DNA from: Nonomuraea angiospora
GTDB lineage: Bacteria > Actinomycetota > Actinomycetes > Streptosporangiales > Streptosporangiaceae
Reading direction: 5' to 3'
Assembly: GCF_014873145.1 (NCBI RefSeq)
Contig: NZ_JADBEK010000001.1
Span: 7,564,001-7,628,000 of the forward strand
DNA length: 64,000 bases
The notes beneath the pieces were generated by a model. That model was given only the letters and a program-made list of their open reading frames with translations. It did no database searches and was not told the DNA's origin. Made by a program: the position numbers and the translations under genes. Shown here piece by piece: positions 16,209-23,742 of the stretch (positions are counted from its first letter, which is position 1; every line of letters begins with the position of its first letter).

Positions 16209-16730
16209 TTACGGGGTGACGTCGAGTTCCGCGCGCATGCCCGCGGCGTAGTGTCCTGGGAAGTTGCAGATCAGCTCGTACCGTCCGGGCTTCAGCGTCA
16301 GCGTCGCCCAGCCCGCGGATCCGGGTGCGATGCCGCCGCCCTCGCCCGCGCCGCAGTTGTGGGACGCCTCGCCGACGGAGCCCGTCTCGCTTGCGCGGCT
16401 CTCGGCTCCGATCGGCCGCTTCCCGATGGGCCGGCCCGCCGTCAGCGGGAGGACGACCACCTCGTGGGCCAGGGTGCCGGTGTTGGAGACACGGAGAGAC
16501 ACGGTGCCTGCCGTGACCTTGGCCGGCTTCACGGTCAGGCGCATGGGTGCTGCCCCGGTCGCGTCGGTCACGTCGACGTCCACCACCTTGCCCGGCAGCG
16601 GTGGAGGAGTGCATTCTTGGGCGGGCCGCGACCCGGCCGCCTGCCCCGTGGCCGTTGGTGCGCCGGTGAACAGGGCGGCTGTCATGGCGACTGCCGCGGT
16701 GCCTGCGGACCAGACGTCGTGAGGCCTCAT
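16209..16730 (-). CDS. exported cupredoxin (plastocyanin/sulfocyanin-like)
   Basis: A 173-residue secreted blue-copper protein. A signal peptide of ~35 residues is followed by a cupredoxin fold. The first copper ligand is likely His in LAHEVVVLPL. The C-terminal loop CNFPGHYAAGM supplies Cys, His and Met. Several further residues (CGAGEGGGIAPGS) form an insert before the last strands. ATG 16730 is preferred, with GGGGTGAG upstream; an in-frame ATG about 17 codons higher is possible. It probably carries electrons in the cell envelope. Context gives no partner, though a copper oxidase lies ~19 kb away and a second, broken cupredoxin occurs at 7802-7954. Confidence 0.83.
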   Translation of the reverse strand: MRPHDVWSAGTAAVAMTAALFTGAPTATGQAAGSRPAQECTPPPLPGKVVDVDVTDATGAAPMRLTVKPAKVTAGTVSLRVSNTGTLAHEVVVLPLTAGRPIGKRPIGAESRASETGSVGEASHNCGAGEGGGIAPGSAGWATLTLKPGRYELICNFPGHYAAGMRAELDVTP

Positions 16731-16873
16731 CGGGCTCACCCCCCGAGTGCGCGTGTGCTCACCCGTCTCCCGCGTCATGGTCGCGCTCGACCGGTGAGCA
16801 TTCCACCTTCCAGGGTACGCGTGGCACATCTACCAGGACTGGTGCGAGCCCATCGAGCGCCGCGCGGCCATGT

Positions 16874-16884
16874 TGAAAGTTTCA
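16874..16884. promoter_or_regulatory. candidate LacI-type operator upstream of the sugar dehydrogenase
   Basis: TGAAA-G-TTTCA is a perfect 5-1-5 palindrome 121 bp before the dehydrogenase start. GAAASTTTC dyads are known LacI-family sites near xylan and plant-polymer genes in streptomycetes. The rest of the 274-bp divergent gap (16731-17004) shows nothing else clear. Confidence 0.45.
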
Positions 16885-17004
16885 GCGACCGCGTGGCCGT
16901 CGTCGCAGATGGACGGAACGGGCGGGTCGCGATGATTGAGGTCCTGCGGTCGCGATGCCTACGGTGCTGGGGTCCGCACACGTGATCCCGTCAAGGAGTC
17001 CGTC

Positions 17005-18675
17005 ATGCGCGCCCGTGTCGTACCCGCCCTGATTCTGGCCCTGATCGCCCTCATCATCAGCGCTCCCGAGGCACGTGCGCAGGTGGTCGGGGGCTTCGAC
17101 TTCTCCAGGGCGGAGGTGTCCGTCACGGGACTGCAGGTGCCATGGGGTCTGGCGTTCCTGCCGGACGGCAGCGCGCTGGTCTCCGAGCGGAACACGGGGC
17201 GGATCCTCCAGGTACGGCCCGGCCAGACGCCCACCCAGGTCGCCACCGTCAGCGGGGTGAGCGCCTCCGGTGAGAGCGGCCTGCTCGGCATCGCGGCCAG
17301 GGACGGCTGGGTGTACGCGTACTTCACCAGCACCGCCGGGGACAACCGCCTGGTCAGGTTCCAGCTGAGCGCGCCTCAGACGCAGACGGTGATCTTCTCG
17401 GGCGTCCCGAGCGCCACCATCCACGACGGCGGGCGCCTGGCCTTCGGCCCGGACGGCATGCTCTACCTGAGCACCGGCGACGCCAGTAACACCAGCAACG
17501 CCCAGAACCTCAACAGCCCCGCCGGCAAGATCCTGCGCATGACGCCCACCGGCGGCGTGCCTTCGGACAATCCGTTCGCGGGATCCCCGGTCTGGAGCTA
17601 CGGCCACCGCAACGTGCAGGGCCTGGCCTGGGACTCCCAAGGCAGGATGTACGCCAGCGAATTCGGCCAGAACACCTGGGACGAGATCAACCAGATCGTC
17701 GCCGGCGGCAACTACGGCTGGCCCACCTGCGAAGGCAACTGCGGCAACTCCTCCTTCCGCAACCCCATCGTCACCTGGACGACCGCCGAGGCGTCGCCGA
17801 GCGGGCTCGCGTACGCCAACAACACGCTCTTCGCCGCCGCGCTGGGCGGCCGGCGCCTCTGGACGGTGCCGCTGACGGGCAGCGGCACGCCCGGCACGCC
17901 GCTGGCCGAGCTCCAGTCCACGTACGGACGCCTCCGCGCGGTCGCGCTCGGACCCGACGGCTGGCTCTGGGTGACGACCAGCAACCGGGACGGCCGCGGC
18001 ACGCCGGTGGCCCAGGACGACCGCGTCATCCGCATCCCGCCCGCCACGAACGGAACCGACACCACCCCGCCGACCGCCCCCGGCGGCCTGGCCGCCTCCG
18101 CGGTTACCGCCACCGGCACCACGCTGACGTGGACCGCCTCGACCGACGACGTCGGCGTGACCGGCTATGACGTCCTGCGCGCGCCGGGCTCGTCCGGCGG
18201 CGCCTTCACGCAGGTGGGCACCGCGGCGACCACCTCGTACGCCGACACCGGGCTGACCGCCGCCACCACCTACCGCTACCAGGTGCGCGCCCGCGACGCG
18301 GCGGGCAACTCGTCGCCGGTGTCCAGCACGGTCACGGTCACCACCGGCCCGGGCGGCACGACCGGCGGATGCATGGCCACGCCGACCACCCAGACCCAGT
18401 GGAGCACCGGCTACGTGATCCAGCCGGTCACGGTCGCCAACACGGGCACCTCGACGACCACGGGCTGGACAGTGACGTTCACGCTGCCCAGCGGGCACGC
18501 CGTCACCGGTTCCTGGAACGCCACGCTGACCGTCAGCGGACAGACCGTCACGGTCAGGAACGCCGGTCACAACGGCACGCTCGCGCCCGGCCAGAGCACC
18601 ACGTTCGGCTTCCAGGCCAGCCGTCCCAGCGGCGACACGCAGACTCCTTCCCCCGCCTATCGGTGCACTGGTTGA
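17005..18675 (+). CDS. secreted PQQ-dependent sugar dehydrogenase with FN3 and CBM2
   Basis: A 556-residue modular extracellular enzyme. Residues 1-26 are a signal peptide. A six-bladed soluble-GDH/Asd-type domain spans ~35-350, with signatures VPWGLAFLPDGSALVSER, GLLGIAARDG, DGGRLAFGPDGMLYLSTGD and YGHRNVQGLAWD. A fibronectin type III domain follows (~355-445), then a CBM2-like cellulose/xylan-binding module (~450-556). It probably oxidises sugars at polysaccharide surfaces using PQQ. ATG 17005 has AAGGAG upstream. A LacI-type dyad at 16874 suggests substrate-responsive control. A large palindrome follows the stop codon. Confidence 0.92.
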   Translation: MRARVVPALILALIALIISAPEARAQVVGGFDFSRAEVSVTGLQVPWGLAFLPDGSALVSERNTGRILQVRPGQTPTQVATVSGVSASGESGLLGIAARDGWVYAYFTSTAGDNRLVRFQLSAPQTQTVIFSGVPSATIHDGGRLAFGPDGMLYLSTGDASNTSNAQNLNSPAGKILRMTPTGGVPSDNPFAGSPVWSYGHRNVQGLAWDSQGRMYASEFGQNTWDEINQIVAGGNYGWPTCEGNCGNSSFRNPIVTWTTAEASPSGLAYANNTLFAAALGGRRLWTVPLTGSGTPGTPLAELQSTYGRLRAVALGPDGWLWVTTSNRDGRGTPVAQDDRVIRIPPATNGTDTTPPTAPGGLAASAVTATGTTLTWTASTDDVGVTGYDVLRAPGSSGGAFTQVGTAATTSYADTGLTAATTYRYQVRARDAAGNSSPVSSTVTVTTGPGGTTGGCMATPTTQTQWSTGYVIQPVTVANTGTSTTTGWTVTFTLPSGHAVTGSWNATLTVSGQTVTVRNAGHNGTLAPGQSTTFGFQASRPSGDTQTPSPAYRCTG

Positions 18676-18686
18676 CCAAAGATGTA

Positions 18687-18714
18687 AAGCCATACATCGA
18701 TCGATGTACGGCTT
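18687..18714. promoter_or_regulatory. 28-bp near-perfect palindrome
   Basis: Centred at 18700/18701, with a 16-bp perfect core TACATCGATCGATGTA extended outward to 28 bp with one mismatched pair. It lies 12 bp after the dehydrogenase stop and 55 bp before the DUF418 gene. It could be an operator for that gene or a terminator stem. Confidence 0.6.
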
Positions 18715-18768
18715 ATTTCGCTCGCCGGGACGACGGGGAGGGGCCACCGCGCCACCAGGCTTGATGGT

Positions 18769-19878
18769 GTGACCAGACGTATCGACGCGCTTGACGTGTT
18801 ACGGGGCGTGGCCATCATGGGCACGCTCGGCACGAACATCTGGATCTTCACCGCGCCGGGCGGATCCGCCGAGTTCCTTCAGTTCGGGGGCGGCGCCGGT
18901 GCGGTGGAGACGTTCCTGAAATTCCTGTCCAACGGCAAGTTCCTCGGGCTGCTGACGCTGCTCTTCGGTGTCGGCCTGGAGCTGCAGTACCGCAGCGCGG
19001 TCCGGCGCGGGCTGACGTGGCCGGGCAGGTATCTGTGGCGGGCGACGCTGCTGTTCGTGGAGGGGGCGCTGCACTACGTCCTGGTCTTCGAGTTCGACGT
19101 GTTGATGGGGTACGCGATCACCTCCATGATCGTGGCGTACCTGGTGGGCAGGAGCGACCGTGCGGTCACCGCCTGGATGGTCGCCGCGGGAGCGGTGCAC
19201 GTCGCCATGGTGGCCCTGGTCACGGCGGCCCTGATGGCGGTGCCGGCCGGGGGCGGCACCCCGATTTACCCCCCGGACGGCTGGCTCGACCAGGTCGCCT
19301 TCCGCCTGCGGCATGTCGCCGTGTTCCGCGCGGAGCTGGTGTTCATCATCCCCATGGGCACCGTCCTGTTCCTGCTCGGCGCCCGGCTGCTGCGCGCGGG
19401 CGTCTTCGAGGAGCGTGGCGCGGGACTGCGGAGGAAGCTGATCGTCATCGGCCTCGGCGTCGGTGTGCCACTGAACCTGGCCACCTCCTTCGCGGGCCCG
19501 GCCTGGTTCGCCGTGGACCGCTATCTCATGGCGCCGCTGGTCGCGCTGGGCCTGCTGGGGATGATCACCTCGATCGTGCTCGGCATGGGTGGCGCGCCGG
19601 GCGTGCTCAGGAAAGGGATCACGGACGTCGGGCGGACGGCGCTGTCCTGCTACGTCTTCCAGAACCTGGCGGCCAGCGTCCTCTGCTACGGCTGGGGTCT
19701 GGGGCTGGCGGATCGGTTCGACGGGCTGCGGCCGTGGTGGGTGCCGGTGGGATGGGCCGGGATCTGCGTGCTGTTCATGGTGCTGTCGTCGGTGTGGCTG
19801 CGGCGGTTCAGCCGCGGGCCGCTGGAGCTGGCCTGGCAATGGGCCTACCAGGCACCGGCCCTGGCGCGACGCCCCTGA
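18769..19878 (+). CDS. DUF418 family (YeiB-like) membrane protein
   Basis: A 369-residue integral membrane protein with roughly ten helices. The N-terminal family signature is ALDVLRGVAIMGTLGTNIWI and GKFLGLLTLLFGVGLELQ follows. The C-terminal DUF418 block runs to the conserved WLRRFSRGPLELAWQW end. It is a paralog of the gene at 23743-24741 ([34 protein letters not shown]). Family function is not established; acyltransferase-like or transport roles have been proposed. The GTG 18769 start has no clear ribosome site. The 28-bp palindrome just upstream is the best regulatory candidate. Confidence 0.87.
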   Translation: MTRRIDALDVLRGVAIMGTLGTNIWIFTAPGGSAEFLQFGGGAGAVETFLKFLSNGKFLGLLTLLFGVGLELQYRSAVRRGLTWPGRYLWRATLLFVEGALHYVLVFEFDVLMGYAITSMIVAYLVGRSDRAVTAWMVAAGAVHVAMVALVTAALMAVPAGGGTPIYPPDGWLDQVAFRLRHVAVFRAELVFIIPMGTVLFLLGARLLRAGVFEERGAGLRRKLIVIGLGVGVPLNLATSFAGPAWFAVDRYLMAPLVALGLLGMITSIVLGMGGAPGVLRKGITDVGRTALSCYVFQNLAASVLCYGWGLGLADRFDGLRPWWVPVGWAGICVLFMVLSSVWLRRFSRGPLELAWQWAYQAPALARRP

Positions 19879-19931
19879 ACACCGGAGACCGTACGCTGGT
19901 CGCGAGTCCGGGACAGGGAGGCGAGCGGAGG

Positions 19932-20555
19932 ATGCGCTACCGGCGAGCGGTGGAGAGGCTGCGGCAGCTCGCCCAGGCCTGCGAGCAGACCCGCCGCGTC
20001 CCGGCGGACGAACCCTTCCTGCGCGCCGCGCACGTCTTCGGCGACCTGCTCGCGGGTGAAGACCCCGTCGATCACCTCGAGATCGTCCTGGTGCTGAACC
20101 TCCCGCCGGAGGAGGTGACCTGGGGCTCGCAGCCGCCCGGCACCGCGTGGCTGGTCGATTTCCTGCGGCTGGACCAGGGCGGGGTCGCGTACTGGTGGCG
20201 CTCTCACCTGGATCCGGTGGAGAATCATCGCATTCAGGACCCGGTGCGGTTCTGGTCGCTGGACGGGCCCGAGCAGGACGTGCTCGACGCGCTGGCCGAG
20301 CGCCGCTTCGACCGGGTGCGCGAGGTGGCGTCCCGGCCTCGGGAAGAGCCCGCCCAGGTCGCCGGGGAGTTGCGCGCGGCGCTGGACCACCTGCGTGCCG
20401 TACGCGACTCCTACTGGGACAGGCAGTGGCGCCGGCGGCACCGCAGCCTGGGGCGCTACCCCGAGCACCACCTGTGGGAGGCCGTACAGGGCTACCTGGA
20501 CCTCCTGGACGCGCACGAGGAAATTCGATTGCCGCCGGAATCGGCGGAGGGCTAG
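19932..20555 (+). CDS. hypothetical protein, DUF7711-like
   Basis: A soluble 207-residue protein without signal peptide or membrane helix. It begins MRYRRAVERLRQLAQACE and contains LVLNLPPEEVTWGSQPP, VAYWWRSHLDPVENHRI and a C-terminal YLDLLDAHEEIRLP segment. These resemble an actinobacterial family of unknown function that I recall as DUF7711. GGGAGG lies ten bases before ATG 19932. The long in-frame extension above this ATG lies inside the DUF418 gene and is not protein-like. It follows the DUF418 gene by 53 bp, so co-transcription is possible. No function is proposed. Confidence 0.7.
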   Translation: MRYRRAVERLRQLAQACEQTRRVPADEPFLRAAHVFGDLLAGEDPVDHLEIVLVLNLPPEEVTWGSQPPGTAWLVDFLRLDQGGVAYWWRSHLDPVENHRIQDPVRFWSLDGPEQDVLDALAERRFDRVREVASRPREEPAQVAGELRAALDHLRAVRDSYWDRQWRRRHRSLGRYPEHHLWEAVQGYLDLLDAHEEIRLPPESAEG

Positions 20556-20593
20556 GGTCACGATCACCATCTCGTGACGGAGGAGTTGCTTTT

Positions 20594-20671
20594 ATGCGTG
20601 TCGATGAGCTGACCGTCCCCGTACCTCAGCCATCCCACGTAAGGACTCACGATCTTGGATCTGTCACGTAG
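20594..20671 (+). CDS. candidate 25-codon leader ORF overlapping the methyltransferase start
   Basis: ATG 20594 has the best ribosome site in the neighbourhood (GGAGGAG, nine bases upstream). The ORF encodes MRVDELTVPVPQPSHVRTHD plus five residues and ends in TAG at 20669-20671. It overlaps the TTG start of the methyltransferase by 17 bp in another frame. It may couple or tune translation of that gene. Coding status is unproven. Confidence 0.4.
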   Translation: MRVDELTVPVPQPSHVRTHDLGSVT

Positions 20672-21401
20672 CTTCACCATCCGGGAGAGCAGCCACCGGA
20701 TCATCAACCCGTTCACCCCTGAGAAGCTGGCCACGCTCGGCGCGGCGATCGGGCTGCGGCCCGGGGCCACCGTGCTCGACCTGTGCTGCGGCAAGGGTGA
20801 GATGTTGTGCACCTGGTCCCGCGATCACGGGATCACCGGCACCGGGGTCGACATCAGCACCGTCTTCCTCGCCGCCGCCCGCGAGCGCGCCGCCGGGCTC
20901 GGCGTCGGCGAGCGGGTGACGTTCACGCACGGAAACGCCTCCACGTACGTGGCCGGCGAGCCGGTCGACGTCGCGGCGTGCGTCGGCGCGACGTGGATCG
21001 GCGGCGGGACCGCCGGCACGGTCGCGCTGCTGGAGCGCAGCCTGCGCCCGGGCGGCACGATGCTGATCGGCGAGGTGTTCTGGCGGGCCGAGCCGCCCGG
21101 CCAGGAGGCCCTGGAGGCGTGCCACGCGACCTCGCGCGACGACCGCGAGACGCTGCCCGGCCTCTTCGAGCTGTTCGACGGGCTCGGGTACGACGTCGTC
21201 GAGATGGTGCTCGCCGACGAGGACAGCTGGGACCGGTACGTCGCCGCCCAGTGGCGCAACCTGCGTACCTGGCTGGACGCCAACCCCGACGACGAGCTCG
21301 CGCCCGAACTGCGTGCCGAGCTGTCGCGCGAGCCGATGCGTTATGTCCGCTTCCAGCGGCAGCTGCTCGGCTGGGGCGTGTTCGCCCTCATGAAGCGCTG
21401 A
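20655..21401 (+). CDS. class I SAM-dependent methyltransferase
   Basis: A 248-residue Rossmann-fold methyltransferase. Motif I is VLDLCCGKGEMLCTWSRDHG (residues ~40-60), the acidic motif II is GTGVDIST, and motif IV/post-motif VDVAACVGATWIGGGTAG is characteristic of a common actinobacterial subgroup. The substrate is unknown. The homologous N-terminus MDLSRSFTIRESSHRIINPF fixes the TTG start at 20655; AAGGA lies nine bases upstream. A short leader ORF with a stronger ribosome site overlaps this start. A very strong terminator follows at 21410-21450. Confidence 0.88.
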   Translation: MDLSRSFTIRESSHRIINPFTPEKLATLGAAIGLRPGATVLDLCCGKGEMLCTWSRDHGITGTGVDISTVFLAAARERAAGLGVGERVTFTHGNASTYVAGEPVDVAACVGATWIGGGTAGTVALLERSLRPGGTMLIGEVFWRAEPPGQEALEACHATSRDDRETLPGLFELFDGLGYDVVEMVLADEDSWDRYVAAQWRNLRTWLDANPDDELAPELRAELSREPMRYVRFQRQLLGWGVFALMKR

Positions 21402-21409
21402 CCTGCGCA

Positions 21410-21450
21410 GGCTCTCGGCCCGGCTTGAAGAAGAGGCCGGGCCGAGAGCC
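21410..21450 (+). terminator. strong hairpin terminator
   Basis: A perfect 15-bp GC-rich stem (21410-21424 paired with 21436-21450) with an 11-base loop, nine bases after the methyltransferase stop. Confidence 0.85.
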
Positions 21451-21529
21451 TTCTGCGATGGCCGGGTTTGAAAGAGGGCGCGCGGAGAAACTTGACGGAG
21501 GGATCGCTTCGCAGGTTATCGTTGTTTAT

Positions 21530-21946
21530 ATGAATAGCTCTTCAAGTGAGCGAGTTGTCCTGTCTCCGGACGGCTGCGCGGTCCGGGTGATCGACCCGGA
21601 CCGGGTCGCCGCCGTGTGCGAGCGAATGCCGGCGGCCGACGATCTGGCCGACACCGCCGACATCTTCGGCCTGCTGTCCGATCCGAACCGGCTGCGGCTG
21701 CTCGTGGCGCTGCTGGACGGAGAGCTGTGCGTGTGCGACCTGGCGGCGGTGACCGGACAGAGCGAGTCCGCGGTCTCCCACGCCCTGCGGCTGCTGCGCG
21801 CCCACCGCATCGTCGTCGCCCGGCGCGCCGGGCGGATGGCGTACTACCGGCTGGACGACCCCCACGTACGCATGCTGCTCGACGTGGCGCTCGCCCACAC
21901 CGAGCACACCGAGGCCATCCACCCCGAGCGGGACGGGGCCGACTGA
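21530..21946 (+). CDS. ArsR/SmtB-family zinc/cobalt-type metalloregulator
   Basis: A 138-residue winged-helix repressor. The helix-turn-helix is LAAVTGQSESAVSHALRLLR. The alpha-5 metal site is complete: Asp110-x-His112-x10-His123-x2-His126, the CzrA/SmtB/NmtR pattern. An additional ELCVCD motif (Cys67, Cys69) sits in the alpha-3 position used by CadC/ArsR types. It overlaps the CDF exporter gene by one base (TGATG), so the pair forms an autoregulated metal-efflux operon. A TGAA-N6-TTCA dyad covers its own start codon. ATG 21530 follows an AT-rich promoter region with TTGACG at 21492. Confidence 0.92.
   Translation: MNSSSSERVVLSPDGCAVRVIDPDRVAAVCERMPAADDLADTADIFGLLSDPNRLRLLVALLDGELCVCDLAAVTGQSESAVSHALRLLRAHRIVVARRAGRMAYYRLDDPHVRMLLDVALAHTEHTEAIHPERDGAD
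21531..21544. promoter_or_regulatory. candidate ArsR/SmtB operator
   Basis: TGAATAGCTCTTCA is a 14-bp dyad with 12 symmetric positions overlapping the regulator's start codon. It resembles the inner part of SmtB-type 12-2-12 operators. Confidence 0.6.
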
Positions 21947-22845
21947 TGGGCGCCGGGCACGGACACGGGCACGCCGGTTCCCGGCACCGGTGGCGGCTGA
22001 CGGTCTCCTTCGTCCTGATCGGCGCGTACTTCGTGGTCGAGCTGGTCTACGGCCTGATCTCCGGCTCGCTGGCGCTGATGTCGGACGCCGGGCACATGGC
22101 CGCCGACGTCGTCACCCTGGGCGCCGCCCTGGTGGCCACCCGCATCGCCACCCGGCCGGACGCCACCGGAAAGCGCAGCTACGGCTCCTACCGGGCCGAG
22201 GTGTTCGCGTCCCTGCTGGCCGTGATCATGATGCTCGGCGTCGCGCTGTACGTGGTCGCCGAGGCCATCGGGCGGATCGGCGGACCCGCGGAGGTCTCCT
22301 CCGGCCCGATGCTGGTCGTCGGCGGCATCGGCCTGGTCGTCAACCTCATCGCCCTGTCGCTGCTGCGTGCCGGGGCCAGCGAGAGCCTCAACGTCAAGGG
22401 CGCCTACCTGGAGGTCGTGGCCGACACGGCCGGGTCCGTCGGCGTCATCGTGGCGGGCTGGCTGATCACGGCCACCGGCCAGACGTTCTGGGACACCGTC
22501 GTCGCCCTCGCCATCGGCGTCTTCGTCGCCCTGCGCGCGATCTCCCTCGGCCGTCAGGTCTTCGCGGTGCTGGGCCAGCACGTGCCCGAGGGCATGGACG
22601 CGGCCGCGGTGGCGGCCGACCTGGCGGCGCTCGACGGCGTACGCGACGTGCACGACCTGCACCTGTGGACCCTCACCTCCGGCATGAACGTCGCCACCGC
22701 CCACCTGGTCACCGTCGATCCCAACGACCACCACGCCATCCTGGACAAGGCCCGCGAGCTGCTGCTCCGCCGGCACGGCGTGGCGCACGCGACCCTCCAG
22801 GTCGAGCCCGCCGACCACACCGGCTGCGACGAGCTCGGCTGGTGA
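21946..22845 (+). CDS. cation diffusion facilitator (CzcD/ZitB-like) efflux transporter
   Basis: A 299-residue CDF exporter with six transmembrane helices, an N-terminal GHGHGH metal-binding stretch and a C-terminal cytoplasmic domain (~210-299) containing VHDLHLWTLTSGMNVATAHL. The helix-II transport site is His50-x3-Asp54 (SDAGHMAAD). In helix V the usual His is Glu156, giving Glu156-x3-Asp160. It likely exports Zn2+ or Co2+ in exchange for protons. It is translationally coupled to the ArsR/SmtB sensor, whose alpha-5 ligands support the same metal. No terminator was seen before 22933. Confidence 0.93.
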   Translation: MGAGHGHGHAGSRHRWRLTVSFVLIGAYFVVELVYGLISGSLALMSDAGHMAADVVTLGAALVATRIATRPDATGKRSYGSYRAEVFASLLAVIMMLGVALYVVAEAIGRIGGPAEVSSGPMLVVGGIGLVVNLIALSLLRAGASESLNVKGAYLEVVADTAGSVGVIVAGWLITATGQTFWDTVVALAIGVFVALRAISLGRQVFAVLGQHVPEGMDAAAVAADLAALDGVRDVHDLHLWTLTSGMNVATAHLVTVDPNDHHAILDKARELLLRRHGVAHATLQVEPADHTGCDELGW

Positions 22846-22868
22846 ACCGACCGCCCCTGAGGGAGTCT

Positions 22869-22886
22869 TCAGGGACGTCTCAGGGA
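22869..22886 (+). promoter_or_regulatory. 11-bp-spaced direct repeat, possible response-regulator site
   Basis: TCAGGGA occurs twice with an 11-bp period (22869-22875, 22880-22886) upstream of the lipoprotein gene. That geometry is typical of OmpR/PhoB-type tandem sites. Confidence 0.4.
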
Positions 22887-22932
22887 ACTCCCCGACGCCC
22901 GGGCAGGGCCTCGTGACCCACACTTAGGCGTC

Positions 22933-23637
22933 ATGGGCATGAAGAGAGCGGGCATGATCGCAGGGCTGCTGGTGGTCGCGGCGGTGTCAGCCGGGTGCGG
23001 CCTCGGTGGCCCCCTCGATGAGGACACCAAGTCCTACGACGTCACCGACAAGGTGGCCGGCATCAGGGTCGGGTCCGACTCCGGCACCGTCGAGGTGGTG
23101 GAGTCGGACCGCCAGGGCATCCACGTGACCGAGCATCTCGTCTGGCGCAAGAACAAGCCGGAGACCAGCCACGGCGTGGAGGGCGACACGCTCGCCCTGA
23201 CGTACAAGTGCCCCCGCACCTGGGGGCTGGGGAGCGGGGGCGTGGCCTGCGACGTGAACTACAAGGTGGAGATCCCCAAGGGCCTCCGCGTCAAGATCAC
23301 CTCCGACTCCGGGGACCTGACGCTGAAGGACCTGTCCGGCGAGGTGGACGTCCACAGCGACTCCGGGGTGATCGAGGCCAGCGGGCTGTCGGGCAAGCGG
23401 GTCGTCACGGAGACCGACTCGGGGGACGTCGAGCTCGCCTTCACCGCGCAGCCGGACAAGGTCGTGAGCTCCTCGGACTCGGGCGCGGTCACGGTCCGCG
23501 TGCCGCAGGGGCCGTACCACGTGATCACCAAGACCGACTCCGGCAGCAAGCACGTCACGGCGGCCAACGACGCCTCGGCGCCGCGTACGATCGAGGTCTC
23601 CAGCGACTCCGGCGACCTGGAGGTCGTCACCCCCTGA
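22933..23637 (+). CDS. DUF4097-type beta-helix lipoprotein
   Basis: A 234-residue exported lipoprotein. The signal peptide ends in the lipobox VSAGC. The mature part is a DUF4097-like right-handed repeat in which a (S/T)DSG motif recurs seven times at turns (GSDSGTVEV, TSDSGDLTL, HSDSGVIEA, ETDSGDVEL, SSDSGAVTV, KTDSGSKHV, SSDSGDLEV). Such repeats form stacked beta-strands at the cell surface; function is unknown. ATG 22933 is used; ATG 22939 would drop two residues. A hairpin follows at 23642. The 11-bp direct repeat upstream may bind a response regulator. Confidence 0.82.
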   Translation: MGMKRAGMIAGLLVVAAVSAGCGLGGPLDEDTKSYDVTDKVAGIRVGSDSGTVEVVESDRQGIHVTEHLVWRKNKPETSHGVEGDTLALTYKCPRTWGLGSGGVACDVNYKVEIPKGLRVKITSDSGDLTLKDLSGEVDVHSDSGVIEASGLSGKRVVTETDSGDVELAFTAQPDKVVSSSDSGAVTVRVPQGPYHVITKTDSGSKHVTAANDASAPRTIEVSSDSGDLEVVTP

Positions 23638-23641
23638 GCCC

Positions 23642-23658
23642 CCTGAGGCCCCCTCAGG
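23642..23658 (+). terminator. hairpin after the DUF4097 lipoprotein gene
   Basis: CCTGAGG-CCC-CCTCAGG, a 7-bp perfect stem starting five bases after the stop. The opposite strand reads as repeated CTCAGGGGG, so the site may instead bind the regulator of the 22869 repeats. Confidence 0.5.
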
Positions 23659-23742
23659 ACACAGATCCGGCCGAAAGTACTGTCGCCAACCCTGCTTCCG
23701 GCCGAAGCCGGCACCGGCATGAGGCCCGCAGGATGGGGCGTC

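Noticed and set aside
19017..20555. A 512-residue protein starting inside the DUF418 gene
   Set aside because: Only the part from ATG 19932 is protein-like and has a ribosome site; the upstream portion is out-of-frame DUF418 sequence.
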